Source of the DNA: Inonotus obliquus
Taxonomy: Eukaryota; Basidiomycota; Agaricomycetes; Hymenochaetales; Hymenochaetaceae
Length of the DNA: 64,000 nt
NCBI GenBank assembly: GCA_032164295.1
Contig: JAJHTX010000006.1
Location: 2,418,001-2,482,000, forward strand
Direction: 5' to 3'
Below, piece by piece: positions 36,201-43,646 of this stretch. The notes under the pieces are model-generated. The model saw nothing but the letters and a program-made list of their open reading frames with translations, did no database searches and was not told where the DNA came from. Position 1 is the first letter of the stretch, and each line of letters opens with the position of its first letter. The translations under genes were made by a program, and so were the position numbers.

Positions 36201-37159
36201 ATGACATAGAGATAGGCGATAGATTAACACGAAACGGTAGGGTAGTATTACCGCCAGACGACAAGTTGATTCCAGGACAGGAATGCAAGAAAGATGTATA
36301 CTACACATTTCACGATGCACCAATGAGTGGACACCCAGGAAAAGAGAAAACAATACAGTCAATTAAACGGATATATTGGTGGCCAGACATGGACAAGGAA
36401 ATCGCAGAGTATGTAGAAACATGCGATGTATGTCAGAAAGATAAGCCGAGACGAGGCAAGACACAACCACCATTAAAACCATTGGAAGTACCATCTCGAC
36501 CATGGGGACACATCACAATGGATTTTATCACAGGATTACCCGAAAGCGAGGAGTACAATGCAGTATTAGTAGTGGTTGATCGATTCTCGAAAATGGCGAT
36601 ATTCATACCATGTACAGAGAAAACCGATAGCAAGAAAACTGCGAAGATGCTACTAGACAATGTATTTACGAAGCATGGATTACCGGACAAGATCACAAGT
36701 GATAGAGGACCACAGTTCACTAGTAACTTTACAAACGAAGTGTATAAGGCAATGAACATCGAAAACGCGCTAAGTACAGCACATCATCCACAAACAGATG
36801 GACAAAGCGAACGAGTAAATCAAGAACTCAAGCAGTACTTAAGACACTATGTAAATAGTGCCCAGAACGACTGGATGCAGTACATACACATGGCGGAATT
36901 TGCATACAATAACCGAGAACATAAGACAATTAAGATGTCACCGTTTGAAGCAATCTATGGTAGGAAGTTGAGCATACTACCAATGGGACAAGCAAGTGCA
37001 CCAGATGCCCAAGATTATATCAAGAAGATATGGGAAACACAGAAGCATGCAGAAGAAGCATTAACGACCTCTAATGAGCAAATGAAACGATACACAGACA
37101 AACATCGAAAGGAGAAACTGGAATTCGAAGTAGGAGACAAGGTCATGATAGATGCATGA
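33182..37159 (+). CDS. pol: Pol polyprotein (protease, RT, RNase H, integrase), ends at an in-frame TGA
   Basis: The frame is open from before the gag stop and is -1 relative to gag. No ATG lies near the junction, so it is probably made by ribosomal frameshifting around GATTTTC at 33183-33189. Numbering from 33200: protease active site MIDSGS at about 64; RT with VIDYRPVN and YLDD (679-682); RNase H with ETDASNFAIGAVLS (Asp 828) and ADKELLAIVEAL; integrase HHCC finger from His 1038 (HDAPMSGHPGKEKT, CDVCQKDKP); catalytic D1108, D1168 and E1204 (DFITG, SDRGPQFTS, DGQSERVNQEL), a D,D35E spacing. The frame stops at TGA 37157-37159, just after the KHRKEKLEFEVGDKV block and before the rest of the integrase. 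Every catalytic residue checked is present. Confidence 0.93.
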   Translation, partial: GFSQKRLIESANQVAKDKRSTRKEINRSRVNKYLKRRWTTSVKPNTNHPKIKVYLSQGNKRNIPIIAMIDSGSVLTTISPNTVKKYGLETIEKRKDIQIRNADGSLTNGGWKESVRAWVDTGVTKGNMELAVLETTGDKFMLGNDWIARYKPVIDWETGKVITNYGETRLIGNRNMLVIDRRARYRKNKARKRKKPRFPLHEDSDEESGSDNETGFEIRWTNQGKVITGKPSAPPQGPVQPLVQSVLPIGIRPITPKPKNIAILPAPMMQYRTSQEPQESDEEEPDKTAVTTGQLQDESEELQEEEVKPPPTPVNLEKALPDLATLMAGIGMLTSKNKTEPPQVPARVHRSGASGSEAQRDRRPDYQKAREEKEKDKLPEYQRMMRVVLQVEEEGNTNRNNANRRNNRNNRQMMQFPRSHDIPLCAKHNLHKALAAHDHGKESHKTGKMDRTQQEESAVKRLNKYSSIAQKYSQIKAKQQQRSQAGQTKHWRQLVPKELWDFKDRFDEHRAKRLPKHSQWDMKITFKEGQEPAAKRAIYPLTPLEQKAVEEFIQENLDKGWIRRSTSQYAMPVFFVGKKDAGARMVIDYRPVNAVCEVDQYPIPIMHTLPDNLGKAKWFTTLDLRAGYNNIRIYPGDEHKAAFRTHKGVFEPLVMQFGMMNSPAVFQRAMNELFNDMLNHGVMIYLDDIIIYAGTKEELLRKTRKVLERIRKADFYLKPEKCFFNKQELDYLGFVVNQNGLKMDPYKIKAIEEWPVPESKRDIKKFTGFCNFYRKFVKDYAAIARPMKKLESKKQVFVWGPEQQRSFEALKGAVTTAPILVRPDYSKAFMIETDASNFAIGAVLSQEQDGKLHPIAYLSKTLTPTQRNYPVADKELLAIVEALNSWRHHLEGTKETILILCDAMNLRTFTKAQKLNRRQARWATELSRYKYQIEYRPGRKNARADALSRRPDYDEGKEDNKNVVVLGREKFVSPMIFDRQARSTINMEAWQRANNWYGLGESLEGDYDIEIGDRLTRNGRVVLPPDDKLIPGQECKKDVYYTFHDAPMSGHPGKEKTIQSIKRIYWWPDMDKEIAEYVETCDVCQKDKPRRGKTQPPLKPLEVPSRPWGHITMDFITGLPESEEYNAVLVVVDRFSKMAIFIPCTEKTDSKKTAKMLLDNVFTKHGLPDKITSDRGPQFTSNFTNEVYKAMNIENALSTAHHPQTDGQSERVNQELKQYLRHYVNSAQNDWMQYIHMAEFAYNNREHKTIKMSPFEAIYGRKLSILPMGQASAPDAQDYIKKIWETQKHAEEALTTSNEQMKRYTDKHRKEKLEFEVGDKVMIDA

Positions 37160-37954
37160 AACTACAACCTAGTCGTGCCAAGCCGTAAAATAGGACCAAA
37201 GAACATAGGACCCTTCGAAATAATCAAGAAGCATGGAACATTGAATTATGAACTAAAGTTACCCAAGCACATGCGAATACATCCAGTACTATATGCAGGA
37301 ACGCTCATTAAGTATAAGGAAAGGCAGACTTCGGAAGCAGATACCGAACCAGTAATAGGAGAAGCAAGACCTGTCATTACTGAAGATCAAAATGAAGAAT
37401 ACGAAGTCGAACAGATACAGAATTCAAGGAAGGTAAAGAGGAAGTATTATTACCTAGTGCGATGGAAAGGCTATGACAAGGAACACGATTCATGGGAGCC
37501 ATTAGCGAATTTGAGAAATGCAATCGAAAAGATTGAGGATTATTACAAAGCACACCCAAAAGCAGAAAAGCCTAAGTATATAGACAAGTGGCTGAAGGAT
37601 CAGCAAGAGGCTAAGGAACAAGGAAGACATGCAGCTAAACGGAGACTAATAAGCGCCAGGAATAATTTGAAGATTCGGGACTTTGCATATACAACCAAAA
37701 ATCCGTTACATACAAAGCCAAGTGATCCACCGAAACCAGATACCATGAAACTATCCAAGAAGGCAATCAAGAGACAATTATGGATAGAGCGGGACATAGA
37801 CCTAAACGAAGCAGATAGGATGACTGAGGACCCAGACTTCAAGACAGAAGGGCAGGAATCCGAGGAATCGGATCAGGAAGAATATAAAATTCAGGAACCA
37901 CCGAAAAGAAGTCGAAGGCTTACTAAGAGAAGAGAAAGTAGTTCTCACGAATGA
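37160..37954 (+). CDS. Pol C-terminal part: integrase GPF segment and chromodomain
   Basis: Same frame as pol, immediately after its TGA. It continues with KIGPKNIGPFEIIKK and LPKHMRIHPVLYAGTLI, the usual post-core integrase segment. A chromodomain follows: EYEVEQIQNSRKV, YYLVRWKGYDKEHDSWEP and NAIEKIEDYY. The chromodomain places the element among chromoviruses and is thought to guide insertion to particular chromatin. A basic tail with KSRRLTKRR-like residues ends at the stop at 37952-37954. It would be translated only by readthrough of TGA, or is lost in this copy. Confidence 0.88.
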   Translation, partial: NYNLVVPSRKIGPKNIGPFEIIKKHGTLNYELKLPKHMRIHPVLYAGTLIKYKERQTSEADTEPVIGEARPVITEDQNEEYEVEQIQNSRKVKRKYYYLVRWKGYDKEHDSWEPLANLRNAIEKIEDYYKAHPKAEKPKYIDKWLKDQQEAKEQGRHAAKRRLISARNNLKIRDFAYTTKNPLHTKPSDPPKPDTMKLSKKAIKRQLWIERDIDLNEADRMTEDPDFKTEGQESEESDQEEYKIQEPPKRSRRLTKRRESSSHE

Positions 37955-38041
37955 AATAAATATATAAGGATAGAAGATGCCGACAGAAGGTACTCAATCG
38001 TTATCATCCCCATCATCATCATTATCAGTACCACTCTTATT

Positions 38042-38394
38042 ATGTCTCAACTCGCCACTGTCGCCGTTGCAATTACCGTTTTCGGCGCAATCGTAACGAC
38101 ATCCCTGATACTTCAATGGCGAACTCAGATGCAGTTGAGAAGAGCAGTGAGTAATTAGTATTAATAATAATATCTAGCTAATTAGCATAATAGTTACAAA
38201 GCGATGACGGCATGATCAGTCTACAGCCAATCACAGACCAGGCTACAAGAGCCTTACAACAACAATGGCGAATCAATCCGCCATTCGAGTGGGATGAAGA
38301 TGTAGAGAAGGCGATAAGAGCACAAAGGGCAGTGGAACAGGAAGCAGAAGAAATCGACCAAGAGGTCGATAAATTTGTTAATATTCCCTTGTAA
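38042..38394 (+). CDS. possible small spliced membrane protein 3' of pol
   Basis: ATG 38042 opens MSQLATVAVAITVFGAIVTT, a single hydrophobic helix, then LQWRTQMQLRRA. A GTGAGT donor at 38147 and a CTACAG acceptor ending at 38226 would join it in phase 0 to PITDQATRALQQQWRINPPF and an acidic helical end, with stop at 38392-38394. The product would be 90 aa. Unspliced, the first frame ends at 38158. The TRALQQ string also occurs in the U3 protein. It is in the position of an extra gene after pol. The evidence is open frame, hydrophobicity and matching splice phase only. Confidence 0.35.
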
Positions 38395-38501
38395 ATGTGC
38401 AATAAGAAGAAGCCTAAACCTGAGAAAGTCATACAAGTCTCAGTAATAATGAATAGAGTAAATAATCATACATACCTCAGCATTAGCTTCAGATGCATTC
38501 T

Positions 38502-38513
38502 TAGAGGTGGGAG
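38502..38513 (+). other. polypurine tract of the gypsy element
   Basis: TAGAGGTGGGAG lies directly before the 3' LTR start, as expected for the plus-strand primer. Confidence 0.7.
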
Positions 38514-39355
38514 TGTTAGAAAAGCAATACAATTCACTATTACTAAGCCTGATTGATAACCGAAGTAACTCCAATATAAATTGGATACAGGAAAGGTTGA
38601 ATGCGGTTACACGAGCACTACAACAGCCAATAATACCAGCAACACCAAGACCAGGAGTGTTACAGTATTGTAGCATATGTAGACCAGCACATGAGATAGC
38701 AGAAAGGCTACTTCGAGAGATACTAAAGGAAATAACATACTCAGCAATCGTCAAGGGACAATCGGACATTATGATTAGGAGACGATTCATTGTAATGAAC
38801 TATGAACCGAATGCAACTGTACGGAAGGCTTATGAACGAGAAGTCAGGTTACTCTCATACGATAATCATTACTTCCTATTGGCAATAGGAATACGAAACG
38901 TAGCTTCAGAACAAGATAATCACCAATGCGATGTAGCAGTACTAGACATCGATATACCATACAGGAATGAACCTGAACATATCGCAAGAGAGTCAGCTTA
39001 CAAGTGGACCGACTACCTAGTCCAAAGACTTAAGCAATTACTGACAGGAGGAAGAACAGTTGTAGAAGTAAAGGAAGGTCGACATGGAGGAATAATAAGG
39101 ATCAAAGGAATCCGAGGCAGATCACTAGCAGACATAGCAGTAGCACCAGGATACATTAGAGTACAGCAAGTAATTAATAACATCGACACACCTGGGGCAA
39201 TAACATTACCAAGATGGCGAAGTGTAGGAACACAGACAGAGCCGATACAGACACCCGTATGGCACGTGACCCAAACATTACCAAGTATGGCAGAGTTTGA
39301 TCGACGGCTTCGAAGCCGATCACACGTTATGAACCTCGACCACATAATGCATTAG
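38514..39355 (+). CDS. U3-encoded open reading frame in the LTR (3' copy)
   Basis: Protein sequence as in the 5' LTR; the one substitution inside the frame (38725) is CTG to CTA, silent. Here the frame is open upstream into the internal region back to 38462, past two AG splice-acceptor-like sites (ACCTCAG ending 38480 and CTTCAG ending 38492). Because U3 of the 3' LTR lies inside the genomic transcript, this is the copy that could be expressed, for example from a spliced 3' mRNA. The layout is analogous to mammalian retroviruses that carry accessory genes in U3. No homology to those proteins is claimed. Confidence 0.5.
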
Positions 39356-39594
39356 GGCAGCACCAGACTAAGTGGATGGGGATAGATTACTAAGATGAGG
39401 ACTGAAAGGTAATAGGAATATGACATAAGGTATTTAGAGTCATAGGAAAACAGGTATGACCGGAACCGATATGAACAAGTCATACGGCAATGCACAGCAG
39501 CTAGCATCAAGTATGACTAGGTCTGAAAGTAGTTACATTGAAGCGAACGGACCAACAGTAGATAATTCCTATACTAGGCAGGCATGTAAAATAG

Positions 39595-39602
39595 TATAAA
39601 TA
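39595..39602 (+). promoter_or_regulatory. TATA box of the 3' LTR
   Basis: TATAAATA, the counterpart of 29640-29647. It could drive transcription outward into the split host gene, antisense to it. Confidence 0.6.
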
Positions 39603-41119
39603 GGAGGCCATCGTAGGGCCAACCCAGCAGTTTAATCCAAGTCCAGAGACTCAGAGTAAACCTCACAGAAAGTCTCCAGTTGATCGATAAATAACCTCCG
39701 CACTAAGAACTCAATAAGTACTTGAGAGCGACACTCCTTAAGCTAATCAACAGTGTGAGTTGAAGCTTAGGTAAAATACGGATAGCAGCTAGACTGTCTC
39801 TCCCTATCGTCAGCCTGAGTGCTAATTGATCAAGTGTGGTAAGCATTGATCTCTCATACCTCTCTTATCGTGTCCAACAAGTGTTAGTACAGACAGTTAA
39901 GGTTATCACTTAGTTATCAGTATAACTAACATTACGATAACAGTATTAGACCGCAGGCTACAGAAGTTGGTTGATAGTTGTTTTAGACGGAGCTTAACAC
40001 ATCCCCTAAGGTAGCTATTGATTCCACAGCTATAGTAGCATAGTGGATTTGGATTAACCCCTCTTTCGAGGCAACAACCAGATCTAGACGCCGATCCTAC
40101 CAGATCAGCGCCGCACCGAATTAACAGATAGTCCGAACACTAGGTACGTGAATTCTGGCTTCCATCTCTGAGGGTCTGATATCGAGAAATTTGCAGATAA
40201 ATTTGATGAATTCGAAGATGATTGAACCACATCGCGATATTGGACAGCCAAAGGAGATAAGTCGTCGAATGAGGGAACGAAGTTGGGGGGTATAAACCCC
40301 CCTTTCTGTAAGTCGAATCATATTATTTGCATTCTTTTTGAATGACTCGAGCTGTTCGATTCATTTGCGGGCATAGCGAAGTCGTTTGGAAAGGACGTAG
40401 GACTTTTGTTGTGAATCTCGTAGTCTTGACTGTAGGTGAGTTGTCCGTTCTTTGAGTTTTGTGATACTAAATTGCATTCCTTCCACCTGCTGACCAAATT
40501 GTTTCTCCATCTTGCTATGACTTGATTGGGAAATAATGCGCTCGAATTGCACAGAGGAAAACTGTTGTCTGGTATGTGCAAGTGTATCTGAGTAGGACGT
40601 TATTTGCACTCGAAGTTCGTCAGCCTCGGATATGGTACTGGTGAGCTCCAGCTGTTTCTTCACTAACTGGGTGCCCAGCTGACAGTTTTTCCTTCTTTGA
40701 GATGTAGTGGAGTCCTTTGAACGTTTAAGCTGCTTGCGCAAGCTGCGAAGCTGCAGCAACAAAGCAGCTATTCGTGTTTGAGCTGCTTGATGCTGTTTCG
40801 TGGATGTAGTGAGTGTACGCTTTAGCTCCTCGACTTGTAGCCTGATTTCTGCATTACTTGTTTCTAGCTTTTGGACCATCGATTTCAGCCTTCTGTTATC
40901 GATGGCTTGCTCCATAGCCGACTGGTGAACTTCAGTAAGCACCTTCTCCTTTCTGTTCAATTCGTCCTTCAGTATATCGATTTTCGAAGATACAGATCTT
41001 GATTCTCTTTCAGAAACAGTCTCTTGCTTTTCAGCAAGGACAGTTGTCCTTATTTTCTCTCGAGCAGCCAATAATTGAAGTTCTTGGGCTTCGGACCTCG
41101 ATTTCTTTGTTTTTGTCAT

Positions 41120-41727
41120 CTATTTCAATAAAAACTCAGTGTAAGTAATTTATACGCACCAATTTATTGATTACATACGGTGATTGCCTGGAAGTAGCTG
41201 CTTCTTTGATGAGAACAGCAGTTCGCAACAACTGCCCTGATGCTTCTGTCGATCACGTGATTGATCTACTTCCATTTTTAGTAATAACATGTACCATTGC
41301 ATTCTCAAGCTAATGGCTTCTCCATTTCCCCAAATATATTTGAATTCAATGCACTTATACAATTTTCAAGCCATTTTCTTCATTTTGTCCAGAAAAAATT
41401 CTGAAGAAATTTCTTTGTTTTCGAGATATGACACAAAATGCCATATATCTCTGTTAATTTTTGACAGAATTTTGTAATTTCTTATCAAGACATTCTTCAG
41501 CATGAACTACATGTGTCAGAAAAAAATCTAAAGTGAAAGTGGGCTTGTGTGGATTAATCTGCCCTGTCGAAAGCCGAATCCTCAGGTGGGACAGGATTTG
41601 CGCAAGCGTCGATCGCTGGCAAGGCTAAGCGAGACCGTGGGAATGGCCAATTTTTTTAGCGCAGTTGCCAAACCCCAATGGATGCAAAGCATATTCCTGT
41701 ATTTTTCATTCTGTCATTTAATCATTG
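41120..41727. other. upstream side of the transposase-like gene
   Basis: No gene recognised. AT-rich with several A-runs. It probably holds the promoter and 5' end of the minus-strand gene that starts at 41119. A terminal inverted repeat for that gene was not found by eye. Confidence 0.4.
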
Positions 41728-41729
41728 TA

Positions 41730-42210
41730 CAGTCGAACCTGTGGATAAGCATAGCCCTCGGTGGACAGGTTCGGCTATGCTTAACTACAGGTTATGCTAG
41801 TACACGTCATTACATAATACCTAATCCTTCTAAAAATGGAAAGTTAAGCAACATAAATTGTCGACATGTGACTTACAATTACATTTTCTTTCACACATCA
41901 GTTTTTGGAAAACTATATGCCGAATTGGGATAAGAAAAAATGCTTTCTTGACCCTTAGTTGCCTTTAAAAATTCGTCCCGGATCGAAATTAGTCACACTT
42001 TCTCTAAATTAGGCAACAAAAGATCACCTGATTACCCCCTGGTAAGCATTATTTCATTAGGACTTCCCCCAAAACGTTATGCTATATGCTTATATGGAAT
42101 TATGCTTATTAGACCCTGATTTTACTGTCTACCGACTCGGTGGGCAAAATTTTCTATGCTTACGCACAGGTTATGCTTATCCACGGTATGCTTATCCACA
42201 GGTTCGACTG
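41730..42210. mobile_element. MITE with Tc1/mariner (pogo/Fot1-like) termini
   Basis: A 481-bp element with perfect 24-bp terminal inverted repeats beginning CAGTCGAACCTGTGGATAAG. It is flanked by TA on both sides (41728-41729 and 42211-42212), the target duplication of this superfamily. Further copies of GGTTATGCTT/AAGCATA motifs sit just inside both ends. It encodes no transposase, so it is non-autonomous. The identical termini suggest recent movement. Confidence 0.85.
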
Positions 42211-42212
42211 TA

Positions 42213-43646
42213 TATGTTTCCTCAGTAACAGCGCAGGTTATCAGAACGGAACCTTGTTGTTCCCCGGCTCGTGCGCTCAACTACGAGATATTGTCGACAG
42301 TGAGAGTTGGGGTCTTACCATATGCCACAGCGAGTGGGAAGCATCACTTCCGAACATCGCAAAAAGGACAGAGACTGCGCCGGGAAGAAATGTCGCTATC
42401 TGTCATGAACCTCCTGCACATTAGACCCTCCTCGAGGACAGTGGGTAAGTTATGATAACCTAGATGAGGAGTAAATTCCCATCCTAATCACAAAACCATG
42501 CAACCAAGAAAACTGACTCACGTATCAGTGCCAAGTCGAAGGAAGGATGACGAAGTAAAGATATATCTGAACGGAACTGAAGCAGGCTTCATCCTCGAAG
42601 CGGGAGCTCGTGAACTTGATGGAGAAAACTGTAAAGGCAGTAATGAAAGCAGGAGGATTGGGATCATGCACTTGGCTTTAGGAGCTCATCCGTGGGCGCA
42701 ATCTGATTTTCCATAGAGGGTCGAACCCTAGATGGAGACACTCGCTTGGTGAAACAATAGTGAGGGTTGTTCCCTTAATACAATACATGGTGACTTGACA
42801 ATTCCTTCCGTTTCGGCAGCTGGACGCTCCCTTTGCCACCTGTGAAGTCACCTCATGAATTTTTGTTCCCTGACCTGCATGCGGGTCTACTGAGCCGTGC
42901 GGATGTATCTATAGATCCTATTGTTAACAATACATCATCCAAGTATATGGTTTGATCAAATAGGACCCACTGTTCTCCATGAGGGCCATAAATTTCTTCA
43001 CACCGAACATGAGTCAACTCGTGTGTACAATAGATTGTCTCCGAAAGAGGACTATAACTTGTAGATATCATCAACCAGACGCCACTAAAAAGCAGTTCAG
43101 ATCAGTACTAGTACAAGGTTCCACCCGACATCACCGTGGACTGTATAGTACACAAGATATGGACGTTCACAGGCCACGGAAGCTGGGCCGGCCCAACCTG
43201 TACAATTACTGGTCAAAGGGGGTGCCAAGGGACAACCAGTCTTCTCAGAACAAGACGATTGCGATCAATAATCGATAACAGACAATAACGCATCTCTCGA
43301 TCCATCGGAGTTTTTTGTTTTACCAGGCAACGTTTGGGGGGGGAGATCAAACCATCCATGACTCCGAGTCATAACTGTCCAATGAACGTTGACCGCCAAG
43401 GCATGCAGCTCCCAAGATCCTTACCTTTTGGTGTATAACACAATAGAATTAAGGGGCCCACAGCAAGCAGCATCGTGCGGAAGCATAGGATATGAGATTG
43501 AATTGAAATAAGTGGCAACATGAATTAGTACATCAATACGTCACGTGCAGGTTGCAACTGTGACGGATAAAAGGCGCGTCGTGACTGTTCGTGCAACTTC
43601 TCAACCTACCCCGCTTCTTAGCTGCTTAACATAACTGCCTACCATC
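42213..43646. other. region between MITE and FunK1 cluster
   Basis: No recognised gene. Frames up to 99 codons have no known motif. A G-run lies at about 43336-43343. The last few hundred bases should contain the promoter of FunK1 copy 1. Confidence 0.4.

Larger units (their letters stand above)
28559..40126 (+). mobile_element. complete Ty3/gypsy chromovirus LTR retrotransposon
   Basis: Element of 11568 bp bounded by 1613-bp LTRs that begin TGTTAG and end TTAACA. It is flanked by a 5-bp target duplication GATAG (28554-28558 and 40127-40131). The order is 5' LTR, leader with two ATG-free frames, gag (32271-33203), pol (frameshifted, 33182 onward: protease, RT, RNase H, integrase, then chromodomain after an in-frame TGA), small 3' membrane frame and 3' LTR. 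The two LTRs differ at two sites I can see (28770/38725 and 29824/39779), so insertion was recent. At 11.6 kb it is long for a fungal chromovirus; the excess is in the LTRs and leader. Confidence 0.95.
38514..40126 (+). repeat. 3' LTR of the gypsy element
   Basis: 1613 bp, same length as the 5' LTR, with two substitutions seen. It is followed by target duplication GATAG. It contains the second copy of the U3 frame and of TATAAATA. Confidence 0.95.
26157..41119 (-). pseudogene. repetitive-family transposase-like gene, split by the gypsy insertion
   Basis: Coding parts in order: 41119-40127 continuing at 28553-28484 after removal of the retrotransposon, then 28434-28156, 28087-27437, 27372-27020 and 26954-26157. 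All junctions keep phase (1048 codons). The first ~250 residues are coiled coil. Then come GVYTPQLRSLIRRLISFGC, GGDGTTNK, HGNHAEDQK, FVWAGCGMHKELNSVKGG, PDTSNTRYSSY and ATNDANEGALGSFRIF. I recall this combination as a highly repeated, uncharacterised Agaricomycete family; DNA-transposon origin is likely but not shown. Two in-frame TGA codons occur (40361-40363 and about 26805-26807), both where an Arg CGA would fit. Introns are 28435-28483, 28088-28155, 27373-27436 and 26955-27019; the last three share a common core. The gene is inactive here because of the insertion and the stops. Confidence 0.75.

Noticed and set aside
26157..41119. TGA as a reassigned sense codon
   Set aside because: TGA is used as the normal stop in intact genes here (for example TFIIA at 14290-14292 and gag at 33201), so the in-frame TGAs are better read as damage.
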